NCBI GenBank assembly: GCA_002270565.1
Contig: NQMI01000114.1
Location: 1 to 64,000, forward strand
From: Stenocarpella maydis
Taxonomy: Eukaryota; Ascomycota; Sordariomycetes; Diaporthales; Diaporthaceae
Reading direction: 5' to 3'
DNA length: 64,000 nucleotides
Of the stretch, positions 10,359 through 21,483 are shown in pieces. How positions within the stretch are numbered: the stretch's first letter is position 1; the number at the start of each line of letters is the position of its first letter. A model generated the notes under the pieces. That model did no database searches and was not told the origin of the DNA. It saw only the letters and a list, made by a program, of their open reading frames with translations. The position numbers and the translations under genes were made by a program.

Positions 10359-11863
10359 CTATTGATAGACGGCGACCTGTGCCTTCTGGAGCTTCAGTTC
10401 CTTCTCCGGGGTCTCCTTCGGGCTCTTGACGAGCGCCCCCGTAATCACGTACGCGATGGTTCCGGACTGGCCTATCTTGCGTGCTGGTACGGACAAAACA
10501 TCCTCAGCTTCATCCTCCCACTCCGAAATGGGCTTGCCCACAGCGCCAGCCAGAAGTTCGACTCTGAAGACGTCTTTCAACTGTCGAATCATCAGGGCGA
10601 GCTCGACAGCGTCGTCGCAGATGGCCTTCAGTTTAATTGGTCCGTTCTCCTCTGCCGCCTCGTCTCTCATCTCGAGAAGGCCGAGAATGTCCTTGATGGT
10701 AGCCTGAGCAATGAGATAAATACGGCTGCTGTTGTCTCTGAGCTTCTCTGTAGCCTTGAAGGTGGCGTTGCGCCATTCGATGACGTGTCCGCGGTCATCT
10801 ACTTCTTTGTTAATAACAAAAAAACGAACATGAAGAGTAGTCCACCACTCATAGTCTTAATACTCACTATCTGCAGAATACAAGTTTAGGGCTTTTTCCA
10901 CCTTCTGTATGTGGTACTCAAGGCCCTCATGGCCGCCTCCAAGGAAGAAAGGTTGAGAGCGAAAAATGAAGTGGTGAATGATCTCGAAGACGATTGAGCG
11001 AAGACGGTCATATGAGAGTGGAATTCGTGACTCGAAGAAGTATCTCTGGTCGTTAGATAGAGTTTTTGGGTCAATTCGGTCCGTGATTTCCGGTTTCCAT
11101 GTCTGCCTGACCAGCCCGATCATTTTTGAACACAGAGCTGAGAACTTGAAAGACACATCAGAATCGGGGACCTGCTGCTGAGATTCACGAACAATCATCT
11201 GACGCAAGCGATCCTTCATTCGGGTAGCATCGTTGATCTGAGTCTTGAGTCGGACAATCTCGTTTCGATGATCGTTCTTCTCGGAAGCAAGCTTCTGCTC
11301 GAGATGTCTTGCATGGGCGACCCAGCATTGAAGCTCCCGCTCATCCTCGTCCATCTGTCGCTTCAAATTCCTGTTGGTCCGTCGGGCTTCTTGATTTGTC
11401 TCTTCCAAGTGTTGGATCTGCTTGCTGGCGTTTCTGTTATATTTTTCGAGTTTCTCTTTTGCCTTTTGTAGGTCGGTGATCTCCGCATGGTAATTTTGGA
11501 GCCGAGCCGTGAGCTCACTGTCACGCGGGCCTGACAACCGGTCGCAGATGTCGGAGACTATCTCTTTCTTTTCTTGATTGTCAGCGATTGTCAGAAGTGC
11601 TGTCAGTGTAAAGATCATTAACCTACGATGCTGGTGCTCCACATCTTCTGCTTGTTTTCGGGATCTTCTTTGGGTGAGGTACGCTCGTGGCCCTCGTTTG
11701 TGATGGTTACGAAGCCACCATTCGGGGACTCTGAGAGGTCTATGAGATCTTGCCCCTGAGCTGTGGGAGGAATGCCGCGATCTTGAATCATGCCTTGATC
11801 GTGGCTCATGGGTTGGCTGCCATCTGGTGGGGCAGCGAGATCAACCTCCATTGGGTCGGTCAT
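10359..11863 (-). CDS. Coiled-coil protein of unknown function
   Basis: Three exons: 11863-11627, 11567-10868 and 10804-10359. The first intron (59 bp, GTAGGT donor, CTGAC branch) and the second (63 bp, GTGAGT donor) restore one frame of 460 residues. The start ATG at 11863 gives an acidic, Pro/Ser-rich N-terminus with MTDPMEVDL. Residues about 85-175 are rich in Glu, Lys, Arg and Leu with heptad-like spacing, consistent with a coiled coil. The C-terminal half is helical and ends with a Lys/Glu-rich tail. I do not recognise the family. The gene is divergent from the Hsp70-like gene with 537 bp between starts, so co-regulation is plausible. The acceptor of intron 1 is the least certain boundary. 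Confidence 0.65.
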
Positions 11864-12400
11864 TTCGTCGAGTAGTGAAGACTTTTGCAAGTGCAGATGG
11901 TGATACAGGAGATAAACGGCGCTGCCAGTGCGGTTGGTAGATGAGGTCCTTTGTGGCGTACCTCCTGTCTTTGGGTGCTGGTTGAGGGAGGGAGGAATGC
12001 CACTGGTTGCATGTGGTGGAAGGGAGAAGGAAGAAGACTTGGGCCTAGACACACTGGCTGAAAGTTGCTGGCAAAGGTGAAACGGAGCTCCAGGTAGACA
12101 ATGCAAGCGCCATTCTGGTTTGCAGCCAGGCCAGGCCAGCCAGGCCAGCCAGCTTCACCTCTGCCTACTGGTTGTAAAGTGGGCCTTCCCCGTCTGATAT
12201 TGACAACACTCCGTTGCTGCACTGCTTAAAATCTTCCTTTCCTCAACCGCTTGTTTCGTTCCTTCTTCAAATCCCAATCTCAAGAGCGGTATCGCACCGG
12301 TATCGCACCTTGTGCATCAATTCCTTGATCTCAGAACAAACTTTTCATCACGACAAGAAACCCCTCCACAACGTCCCTCGTTGCATCCATCTCGCGCACC
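11864..12400. promoter_or_regulatory. Bidirectional promoter between coiled-coil and Hsp70-like genes
   Basis: 537 bp between two divergent starts. Contains a short imperfect tandem array of CCAGG/CCAGC units at about 12125-12152. A pyrimidine-rich, CAA-containing leader precedes the Hsp70-like ATG. No canonical heat-shock element (nGAAn repeats) stood out by eye. Confidence 0.4.
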
Positions 12401-14429
12401 ATGCCTGCGCCGTCCGACAACAAGCTACCAGATGACCGCCTGGTGATCGCACTGGACTTTGGCACAACCTATTCTGGAGTTGCATATGCCTTCAACGTTC
12501 CAGGAAAGAAGGCCGATGCCCACGCTATCCAGGACTGGCCTGGTGAGTTTCTCATCTCTTGCCTCCCTTGCAACACTCCCAAGTCTATCGCTCGTTACTG
12601 CTGCTTTTCGATGGGGGGCTTCGGCCGGCCAATGAATTGCAATAGTATATTCCATTACCATCTGTCTCACAGAAGGTTCCCTATGCACATCAGCCAGTAG
12701 GCATTCTTGGAAGCATCACTGACAGTCAGCCCCCTAGGCCTTGAGGGATTCTGCCAGCCGAAAGTTCCGACCCTCATCATGTACGATGACAAGAATGCCT
12801 CCAAGTTGAAGTGGGATGGCGAGGTGGACTGGCGCGACCCTGCCGTCCGTGGCGTCAAGCTCCAGCTGGATCCTACCCAGCCGAAGCCGATCTATGTCCC
12901 AGCCCACAGCATGAGGAAGGATCTCAATGCCAAGTCAAAGGTCCCCATTTATATCGCTGCGGACTTTATTGGTTCCATCTACAAGCACGCGCTCTCAGTC
13001 ATTGAGTCTGCGGGCATCCGAGACTACTTCGATTTCTGGCACAAGGATTTCATCTTGACCGTGCCCGCTGTTTGGTCTGACAAGGCAAAAGACCTGACCC
13101 TGCAGGCAGCTAAGAAAGCTGGCATTTACCCAGTGACCTTGGTCAAGGAACCCGAGGCCGCGGCCCTCCATACATTGACCGCTCACGACCACGCGATCAA
13201 GGCTGGTGATGCCTTTGTTGTCTGCGATGCTGGTGGCGGTACAGTCGACCTCATCACCGATGAGGTCCAAAACACCGAGCCTCGTCTTCAATTGGTTGAG
13301 CTTGTTCCTGGAAAGGGTGGAATGGCCGGATCCCTTGGCTTGAACCAGCGTTTTGAGGAGTCCGTGAAAGAGGTTGTTGGCGAAGACCAGATCTATCTGC
13401 TCAAAAAGACCATCGGCTGGGCTAAGACTCTGGATGAGTTCGACAAGAACATCAAGACCGCTTTCGACGGAAAACCTGACAAAATCCACTACGTTACCTT
13501 CCCAAAGGCAGATCTCCAGGATGACTTCGACGTGGGACTGAGCGGCAACTGCTGGGAGATGACTGAGTATGTTGAATTCCATCATGTGCTCTTGATATCA
13601 TAACATTAATATATTTCACCAGAAACGTTCTTGAGAATATCTTCCGCCCCATAATCGACCATATCCTCCAGCTGGTAGATGAACAGGTCACAAAAGCTCG
13701 TGCTAAGCGGAGCGGCCGGCGACCCAAGGTAACAACCTGAGCCAAGACCTTCTCTGCCGACTATTTTCTAACATGGGCTGTTTAGGCAATCTTTTTGGTC
13801 GGTGGATTTGGCTCAAGCCGCTACCTGAAGCATCGACTGGAGCAAGATTACAAGCCACAGAAAATTCAAATTGTCCAGCCTCCTGATGCTTGGGGAGCCA
13901 TCGTCAAGGGTGCCGTCTCAGTCGTGTTTCAGTCCAGGCCAGTGTTTTTTCCACACAGGCAGTTCGTCACTACGGAACCTGTTCCTGGCATGTTTACGAC
14001 GCAGAGAGAGACCAGGGAAGATACTACCAGTTCTGGCCTGATGACGGCACCTACAGGGTTGAGCAGCTCACCTATTTCATTCTCATCGGGGAGGATTTGA
14101 AGCGCGACCAGACTATCAAGATCCCGGTGCGTCGTATCCTTCAAAAGAATTACACCTCGAGCGATCTCCTCTTCGAGAGCGATCTCCGGTTTTCCGAGGC
14201 CGTCGTGGCACCTGTTTACCCTGGGCCGGATGTAAAGACATCTGCCAGGGTGCGATCCGACCTCAGAGGCATCCACAGGAACCAGTTACACAAGCGGACT
14301 GGTGCTGACGGCAATATCTACTTCGATATCAACTTCAATCTGGTTCTCTGCACCGCTCATGTGAACCTGAAGTTCTCGGTCGAATTCAATGGCAAGGAGA
14401 TGGGAAGCGTCGAGGCAGCTTACGTCTGA
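12401..14429 (+). CDS. Hsp70-like ATPase (fungal HSPA12-type), with one apparent frameshift
   Basis: Actin-fold ATPase of the divergent fungal Hsp70-like family. Exons: 12401-12542, 12738-13566, 13623-13728 and 13786-14429; introns of 195, 56 and 57 bp have GT..AG ends and matching phases. The N-terminus has the phosphate-1 loop LDFGTTYSG. The first splice gives DWPGLEG, typical of the family. Phosphate-2 appears as VCDAGGGTVDL and the adenosine loop as LVGGFGSSRYL. Within exon 4, near 13905-13925, the frame that encodes AWGAIVKGA stops matching, and the family sequence continues one frame over (STQAVRHYG onward to KEMGSVEAAYV). A single missing base is implied: the exon lengths sum to 1721 nt, one short of 574 codons. 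No intron can explain it without deleting conserved residues. It is either a recent disabling deletion or a sequence error. No C-terminal substrate-binding domain like that of classical Hsp70 is seen. Confidence 0.8.
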
Positions 14430-15180
14430 GAATGTACACAAAGGACAGAGAGGATGATCGATGGACTTCGGCTCTATTCAATGTTGGGGGGGAATAATTG
14501 ACGGGATTTTACTCAGCCTGCCGATGAGCTACCCGGACGTACCCTTTAGGTGACGATTAGTCTCAGCTTGTTCGAATCTTAAAGGCTTCCTGTCGCACAA
14601 AAGTGTGACGCCACACCCGTGGCACTCCCTACATGCTTATATCGTGACACTTTCTCAAAAAGAACAAAGTAGTATTGTCAGAAGGTATATTGCCTAGCAA
14701 GATGGCCGCAGCACAAAGTGGGCGTCACAAATTTGTTGAGACTGGAATGTTGCTGACAACGCCAGCGTTGATGTCCTCTCCGACGTAGCTGGGGTCGGCG
14801 AGAACTTCGGCACCATTACACACCGTTATTTTCATACTATACCAGTTATCTACCCAATGAGACTGATTCCGAGCTTCCAAAGAGACGAACGACGTTCGAG
14901 AAACTTCTGGACGATATGGCGCTAATACTCGACTTGAATTCTGCCGAGATCCCCACCATGCTGGGCTGACTGACCAAGAGGGATAGCTCGCCGAGGTTTT
15001 CATATCACCACGCGCACCAGCCGCAGTCGAGATCCTCTAGTTGTCCTGTTACCCATGGGTGCTTGGCCTCGCACGGGAAAGCATGCACCGAAGTTTCTCC
15101 CCACTGAGAATCGCGCGGGGAAATTACTATGGGTACCTAGCAGGCCTCTCAGGCGACATTTAGGCCGAGCGAGGGTGCGA
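14430..15180. other. Intergenic, no gene seen
   Basis: No recognisable gene. A minus-strand frame at 14725-15003 (92 codons) is compositionally plausible as protein but has no motif and no partner exon that I could find. Confidence 0.5.
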
Positions 15181-15188
15181 TTTTGCAC

Positions 15189-15241
15189 GGCTAATGGTGG
15201 ACAAGGTCGAGATCTGCAATGCTACCAACCCCCCTTTAGCC
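15189..15241. promoter_or_regulatory. Two Xyr1/XlnR-type motifs upstream of aguA
   Basis: GGCTAA on the plus strand at 15189-15194, and GGCTAAA on the minus strand at 15235-15241. They lie about 220 and 175 bp upstream of the alpha-glucuronidase start. GGCTAA/GGCTAAA is the established binding motif of the fungal xylanolytic activator XlnR/Xyr1, which controls aguA genes. Binding here is inferred from motif and position only. Confidence 0.55.
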
Positions 15242-15340
15242 TAAAGCAAAGCCAAGCCTATCGCCTCACTGCCAGTGCAGGTTCTAGGGATGTGCTTTGC
15301 CCAAACGGTTACACCCCGCAATGGCTTACAGGGCTGCCTC

Positions 15341-15347
15341 TATATAA
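15341..15347 (+). promoter_or_regulatory. TATA box of the alpha-glucuronidase gene
   Basis: TATATAA located 65 bp upstream of the chosen ATG at 15412, in the usual position for a fungal core promoter. Confidence 0.5.
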
Positions 15348-15411
15348 TTGTATTTGGCAGTTCACATAGTGAGCTGTGGGATGCAATGGCTCGCCGAACC
15401 GACACCACAAG

Positions 15412-17919
15412 ATGCGCAAACTACTGTTATTTGTTTCTTTTGGCTTCACTGCCGCTGAGACTGGCATAGACGGCTGGCTGCGTTATGCGGCATTACCGGC
15501 TGGCGTGCGCGGTGAATACACCGCTCCAAATTCAATTGTTACCTTGAATAACACCAAAACCAGTCCCGTTTACGTGGCTGGACAAGAATTGCAGAAGGGC
15601 ATACGTGGAATTCTGGGCCAGAGCGTCCCCATATCCTCTGGAGCAGTTGAGAGCGAGTCGGCCATCACCGTCGGAACCATCGATTCTTTCGACTTGGAGG
15701 ACATTCCTGAGCTGGAGAATGACGGGTTCTGGCTCGATACCACAGACGGCAGGGTACAGATAGTGGGACAAAATGAGCGGGGCGCCCTGTATGGCGCATT
15801 CGAGTTCCTGTCGATGCTCGCCCAGGGAAACTTTTCGGAAGTGGCATATGCCAGTAACCCGAGCGCGCCTATTCGCTGGGTCAACGAATGGGATGACCTG
15901 AATGGTCATATCGAAAGAGGATATGGAGGCCCGTCTATATTCTTCACGCCATCCTGGGCCATTGCCGATGATTTAAGCCGAGTCTCTCAGTACGCTCGGC
16001 TGCTCGCATCGATCCGCGTAAACGGGATAATCGTCAATAATGTGAACGCAAATGCCACCCTCTTAAGCGCAGCAAACATCGTGGGTCTTGGCCGTATCGC
16101 GGATGCAATGCGGCCATACGGCGTCCGAGTGGGCATATCGCTTAACTTCGACTCACCAAAGACACTGGGCGGGCTAAACACTTCGGATCCACTGAGCCCA
16201 ACGGTGATACAATGGTGGGACGAAAAGGTAAATCAGTTGCACGAGAAGGTGCCAGATCTAGCAGGGTTTCTCATAAAGGCTAATTCGGAAGACCAACCTG
16301 GTCCTCTGACTTACAACCGCACACTTGCGGATGGTGCCAACATCTTCGCCAGGGCTTTGAAGCCTCACGGGGATGGCGTCGTAATGTTCAGGGCCTTTGT
16401 CTACGACCATCATATTAACGAGTCGAACTGGAAGAACGATCGGGCTAATGCCGCAGTTGACTTCTTCAAGGAGCTTGACGGTCAGTTCGATTCGAATGTC
16501 GTGATCCAGATCAAGTACGGCCCAATCGACTTCCAGGTTCGCGAGCCGCCCTCACCATTATTCGCAAATCTGCCCGAAACTGCCATGGCCATTGAGCTTC
16601 AGGTTAGCCAGGAATATCTGGGCGAGCAAGACCACCTTGTCTATCTTCCTCCACTCTGGAAGACCATCCTCGATTACGACCTCAGAGTCGGCAGCCAGCC
16701 GTCTGTAATTCGCGATATTCTATCTGGACAGCGCTTCAGCAAGTATCTGGGTGGTTATGCGGCTGTTGTCAATGTTGGCATGAACACGACGTGGCTCGGA
16801 AGTCATATGGCAATGTCAAATCTCTACGCCTATGGTCGCTTGGCGTGGAACCCTCAAGAGGACGACGTCACTGTGCTGCAGGACTGGACGCGTCTCACTT
16901 TTGGATTTGATGAGGCCGTCATTGAAACAATCACCAAGATGTCCATGGAGTCGTGGCCAGCCTATGAAAACTACACCGGCAATCTGGGGATACAGACACT
17001 GACGGACATCACTGGCCCACACTACGGTCCAAACCCAGCCTCTCAGGATGACAACGGCTGGGGCCAGTGGACACGCGCTGACGCAGACTCGATCGGGATG
17101 GACCGTACAGTCAAGAACGGCACCGGTTTCTCCGGTCAATACCCGCCAGAAGTCGCGGCGATGTATGAAGAGATCGAGACCACCCCAGATGACTTGCTGC
17201 TGTGGTTCCACCACGTACCCTACACGCAGAAGCTGAAATCGGGCAAAACCGTCATCCAGCATTTTTACGACGCTCACTATGCGGGTGCCGAGACAGCACA
17301 GACTTTTCCGAAGCAGTGGGCGGCGCTGGAGGGCCTGATCGACGAGGAGCGCTTCAACGACGTCGCCTTCAAGCTCGAGTACCAGGCTGGCCACTCCATC
17401 GTCTGGCGGGACGCCATCAGCGAGTTCTATTTCAACAAGTCCGGCATCGCTGATGAGGCCAACCGTGTCGGCAACCACCCTTGGCGCATCGAGGCGGAGA
17501 AGATGACACTCGACGGATACAAGCCCCTGGCCATCGTCCCGTTTGAAGCCGCATCGGGTTACACAGCCGTCATGACGACGAGTAACACTACTGCCGGCAC
17601 AGCGTCGGCCAAAATCGACTACCCCTCGGGCAAGTATGATATCGCGGTCAACTACTACGATGGTGTCGGCGGCCAGGCTCGGTACGAGGTCTTCCTCAAC
17701 GACGAGTCGCTGGGTCAATGGACGGGGAACCTGGAGTGGAAGCTGGGCCATCAGCAATGGCCATCATTCGCACCCGACGGCCACTCGGCCACGCGCATCA
17801 CGTTCCGAGGCGTCAGGGTTGAGAAGGGCGACGTGCTCAAGATCGTTGGCCAGCCGGATGGCAGGGAGCCGGCACCACTCGACTATGTGGCATTGTTGCC
17901 AGAGGGCGTCCTGGATTAA
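15412..17919 (+). CDS. aguA: GH67 alpha-glucuronidase, secreted
   Basis: Releases 4-O-methyl-glucuronic acid from the ends of xylo-oligosaccharides outside the cell, completing xylan breakdown. One uninterrupted exon encodes 835 residues, the usual size. The ATG at 15412 was chosen because it starts a signal peptide (MRKLLLFVSFGFTAA, cleavage before ETGIDGW); the in-frame ATG 36 bp earlier would put a polar stretch in front of it. Family landmarks: WVNEWDDLNGHIERGYGG, and KANSEDQPGP with the general acid Glu293. The general-base pair is Asp373 in KYGPIDFQ and Glu401 in QEYLG, 28 residues apart as in characterised GH67 enzymes. The usual SEGQPGP is SEDQPGP here. Many N-x-S/T sequons fit a secreted glycoprotein. 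TATA and Xyr1-type sites lie just upstream. Confidence 0.95.
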   Translation: MRKLLLFVSFGFTAAETGIDGWLRYAALPAGVRGEYTAPNSIVTLNNTKTSPVYVAGQELQKGIRGILGQSVPISSGAVESESAITVGTIDSFDLEDIPELENDGFWLDTTDGRVQIVGQNERGALYGAFEFLSMLAQGNFSEVAYASNPSAPIRWVNEWDDLNGHIERGYGGPSIFFTPSWAIADDLSRVSQYARLLASIRVNGIIVNNVNANATLLSAANIVGLGRIADAMRPYGVRVGISLNFDSPKTLGGLNTSDPLSPTVIQWWDEKVNQLHEKVPDLAGFLIKANSEDQPGPLTYNRTLADGANIFARALKPHGDGVVMFRAFVYDHHINESNWKNDRANAAVDFFKELDGQFDSNVVIQIKYGPIDFQVREPPSPLFANLPETAMAIELQVSQEYLGEQDHLVYLPPLWKTILDYDLRVGSQPSVIRDILSGQRFSKYLGGYAAVVNVGMNTTWLGSHMAMSNLYAYGRLAWNPQEDDVTVLQDWTRLTFGFDEAVIETITKMSMESWPAYENYTGNLGIQTLTDITGPHYGPNPASQDDNGWGQWTRADADSIGMDRTVKNGTGFSGQYPPEVAAMYEEIETTPDDLLLWFHHVPYTQKLKSGKTVIQHFYDAHYAGAETAQTFPKQWAALEGLIDEERFNDVAFKLEYQAGHSIVWRDAISEFYFNKSGIADEANRVGNHPWRIEAEKMTLDGYKPLAIVPFEAASGYTAVMTTSNTTAGTASAKIDYPSGKYDIAVNYYDGVGGQARYEVFLNDESLGQWTGNLEWKLGHQQWPSFAPDGHSATRITFRGVRVEKGDVLKIVGQPDGREPAPLDYVALLPEGVLD

Positions 17920-18789
17920 TTAATTACTGCGATGCCGTCCGACGGCTTGAATGCGTAAGGAATCATATCAACTTTTGGAAACGCATCATTTTGTGACTCA
18001 AACTTAGTTCGCAATCTTCAGTAATGCACACGAAAAATTTGTAGTCTATCCCACAAACAGCAAGTAAGCAGACCCTGAGCAACAGCAAAATTCTGTGGCT
18101 GGATCCATTCCCCTAGTTTCTCTCGTCGCGGTGGCTGTAGGTCGTGTCTCGGTCTGTGAACCCCAGAGCTTTCCTATCTCCCCAACCAGTGCGTTAAAAA
18201 ACAGGTGGAAGTCAGGCCTCAGGCCCGTGAGTGATAGTAAACTTCAAATCTGTCGCCCAATGAGCAAATTATGTTCTCTTCGAAGGCAAAGTCTCCTCCG
18301 GCTGGGATAATTACCTCGGTACTTCGTGGCGGCCAATCCCTGGGCCAGGCGCGTTGTGAAACATGGCCCTGTTCTGCTGTGAGCTTATGCTTTCTGACGG
18401 AAGAAAAGCAGAGGCTAATAAGTTTGCTATTCGCAGCTTTCTAGAGTCTCATCATTATCGTCACTTTAGCGGTAAGCCAAGCTCCCCGTCTGCCACTCTC
18501 AAACACATGTACATAAAACTTACATCAACCAACAGATGCACATGACCTCTGTCGATGTCCTCGTCAATTCGTCCAGTCCACTGGTGACCATCCTTCTCCA
18601 TTCCACAGGTTCTGTCAACGCTATAACGTCCTTGAGATCAGGTCCAGTAGCATTATGCATATCAGGTACCACACGGGTTGCCTCTTCCTTGACTTGACAC
18701 ATATGGACAAAGGGGGCCAAACTGCGGTGATTTCTGTAGCTTCGGTATCTTCTTCCGTCGCAAACTAGCAAGATACAGGATTCCCGCAT
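17920..18789. other. Intergenic, no gene seen
   Basis: 3' flank of aguA and unassigned sequence. Small frames on both strands have no recognisable motif. Confidence 0.5.
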
Positions 18790-19130
18790 TATTTTGGCAT
18801 CGTGGACGGTAAAAGCCAGGTTCCAGCGCGCACCATGGTTCGATCATCATGCTCCGGCTTTCGTTCCCTAACATCGGCAGCAACTCATACACTGCAGTTA
18901 ACGCCCTCGTGTGACTCTCATCGCTGGCGATATATATATAAACTACGCCATCGTACTGGCCTGCATCTCCTCTGCCCGCTTGAGCAGTGGACCCGAACTC
19001 GGCCGGTGGAACCTAAGGCAGGGCTGGTACGATGGTCAGCCTCCTGGTGCTTCTTTTACGATTTTTAAGCCACATCGGGATGATCTGGCTACATTGCCCG
19101 AACGATCCCAGCGACAGCATCAGATACGAA
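18790..19130 (+). pseudogene. Relic of an amino-acid/choline-type permease (APC family)
   Basis: Short pieces in shifting frames match the second half of fungal APC permeases. VDGKSQVPARTM resembles the loop before a transmembrane helix. LSFPNIGSNSYTAVNALV then LSSLAIYI corresponds to the family's NIGSxxAxNAL...SLALYISY helix. NYAIVLACISSARLSSGP followed by GRWNLRQGW corresponds to the next helix and the GRWNLGR loop. The pieces are separated by a TGA, a TAA and at least one frame change, and the segments before and after are gone. The match is from memory of family patterns, so a tblastx search would settle it. Confidence 0.5.
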
Positions 19131-20874
19131 ATATTGTAGACCTGTGGCCGGGTTGGTCCTTGCCGCGGCCACCACGCTATAATTCATCCAAACAGGGTTT
19201 GGATCGGCTTGGATCCAATAGGAATCATGTTTGATCTCGATGTGCATACTACTGGCTCACACCAAGGGTTCCTCCCATGAAAAGCATCCTCGGATAAGCC
19301 ATATTCCAGTTCGAGATCTGTCATAACTCCCTTGAGGCATGCCTCCCGATCAAGTGCCTGAGCGTCGCAAATGTGGAGTGGTTTGGGCCCCAAGGATTAG
19401 CTCGCACCAATCAACTAACACCATTTTCCCGCATGGACCTGGCCATCCAGCCCACAATTTCTACGCCTCGCTCTCACACTTGCTGCTGCTCTCATCTTGA
19501 GATGTGCATCGCTTAGCCACCCCAGACGCGGGGACCTACGCTCACCGGGTACCCACGACAAGGTCCGGATCTGCTGGAAGAATCGATAGTTTTGGCTCTA
19601 TGAATGACAGCAATGTGGTCGATGTGCAGGATGGGATTGGTTCCAACGCGGTCGTCGTCTTTGTTCTGAATAGCTCAGCTTCTAGGTACTACTACGCTTT
19701 GCTTGCGCAGTCCTCCTGATGCAGGTCAACAGAGCCGACGGATCCAGATCACGCCGTTACAGGTGATTACTAAACCATCAGCATGGCTTTCCATCGCAGT
19801 ATTACCTACATAGGTACCTAGGCACGAATGCAAGGACATTCTTCGACGGTTAGTGATCTTCTTTGAGGGCCCAGATGGTACTTTCGTATTGTATAAATAA
19901 GAATGTACGAACACGTCACTTCAAGCTCATGCCTTCAGACCAAAACCACGGCTGATCAGGACATGCGTGGCCGCTTGCCCCCGTTTGGTACGGCTATCGC
20001 TGAGAGAGCTCTAGTAAGCACCGTCTCTGTGGAAAGCTAAGAGTAGCTTCTTATCATGGCATCACTAAGATGAACCAGCTCCCGTAGTATCGCCTCTTCC
20101 GATAATCAGTCTATCGTTCTACAGTGATACCGTTTCATGTGCCTCATCGCATAGAATCGGATCTCGTGGTGTCGATTCTTGATTAGAAGGCAATCCTGTC
20201 TGGACCATGCAGTTTCAAGTAAAGATCTTCGAGACTAAATAACCGCTAATTAGGATATGCTCAGCTCTTTATTCAGTTCGGTGCGAATGAGCTCTAGCCA
20301 GCGCCACCTGGACGGGCAGGAAGACTTAGGCTGCTAATAGCCTGCTGTCCTTTGGAAACCAGGGTCATCTTTTCTGCCACCAAGGTATTTAAGCGTGGCG
20401 CCAACAAACGTTGCATGTGAAGAAGGCTTGCCGCTGCCATTCCAATCTGGGAAGACATATCGGCTGCTTCTTGGACGCCATTGCCAAGAGGCCGGTACGT
20501 AGAGTTTACATAACTGCGGAGACTTTTAGCCGCAGAGAGCTGTACGGGGAACGGACTCGAATCTTCTTGCAAATGGGACCATGCTACCTTCTTGTCGTAA
20601 GCGTGGTCGCAAAATGACACAGTGCGTAGGTGATTTGGTCAAACTTTACAAAGGTTTATGAGACCACCATCCGAGGTGTACTACAACCAGACCAAGCCAG
20701 GGCCCAGCTCCGCACGTGGGCCTGTTCTTTAACCTTTTATCTCCATATCTCGTCGATCTATCCTTCGTATTCCTCACCCCAACATTCGCCCAAGACATCA
20801 CCACAGCCAAGCTCTGACACTGAAGCAAACGCCTGCAGATAACCATACAGCCGCACCTGTACGGGCTCATCGCC
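19131..20874. other. Intergenic or decayed sequence
   Basis: No gene that I can support. A minus-strand frame at 20294-20620 (108 codons, helical and Leu/Ala-rich) could be a remnant but matches nothing I know. Confidence 0.45.
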
Positions 20875-21483
20875 ATGGTTTCTGCTTCCAAAGTTTTGAG
20901 CGTGTTCCTCCGCACCGGAGAGCTTGTCTCTTCCGTCATCGTTTTGGGAATCGTCGGATATTTTCTCAGTATTGCCAACGATGCAAACATCTACGCCGAC
21001 TCACGGCTTGTCTATGCCACCATCGTTGCGTCTCTCGGTACCTTTTTTTCCCTGATCCTCCTTCCGCCTGTTACTTACTCTTTCCGCTCATTTCCCCTCG
21101 ACATCGTCATGGCTATCCTGTGGCTTGTCTCCTTCTGTCTCTTGGAATCAGTAAGTGAAGAACGCCGTCTTCTCAGAACTGACGATATATCAGAGCAAGG
21201 ACGCAAATTAACCACGGATCAGCTCACCGGAATTAACGCTTGCTACTCGAGCTGGTACTGGAACTACTGGGGTTATTATTGGAGTGGGTACTGGAGGAGA
21301 CCAATCGTCGTTAACGATCCCTTTGATATCGCAATGGCCGGATGCTCGTCTTGGAGGGCAGTCCTCGGCTGGTCCTTCATTGCATTCTTTCTATTTTTGT
21401 GCAGTTCACTATTGGTAGGCTTTGACATAACTGAGAGCGGCGAGCACATGAGACTGACTCGGGCTACAAGGGTGCCTATGTGA
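20875..21483 (+). CDS. MARVEL-domain membrane protein
   Basis: Four-helix plasma-membrane or vesicle protein of the fungal MARVEL/Nce102-like type. Predicted hydrophobic helices lie at about residues 8-32, 48-68, 74-94 and, in the last third, about 161-183. The start MVSASKVLSVFLRTGELV is typical of the family. A likely 72-bp intron at 21151-21222 (GTAAGT donor, TTAAC branch, TCAG acceptor) is a multiple of three, so the frame is open with or without splicing. Removing it takes out the charged insert VSEERRLLRT... and joins helix 3 directly to the Cys/Trp/Tyr-rich extracellular loop, leaving about 178 residues. The aromatic loop NACYSSWYWNYWGYYW is unusually rich in Trp and Tyr. The 3' end could contain another short intron. 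Confidence 0.7.
   Translation: MVSASKVLSVFLRTGELVSSVIVLGIVGYFLSIANDANIYADSRLVYATIVASLGTFFSLILLPPVTYSFRSFPLDIVMAILWLVSFCLLESVSEERRLLRTDDISEQGRKLTTDQLTGINACYSSWYWNYWGYYWSGYWRRPIVVNDPFDIAMAGCSSWRAVLGWSFIAFFLFLCSSLLVGFDITESGEHMRLTRATRVPM

Noticed and set aside
16816..17757. 313-codon minus-strand frame inside aguA
   Set aside because: Antisense to a confident GH67 gene; no motif.
18520..18892. Minus-strand frames of 76-89 codons
   Set aside because: No motif; they overlap the plus-strand permease relic, which explains the region better.
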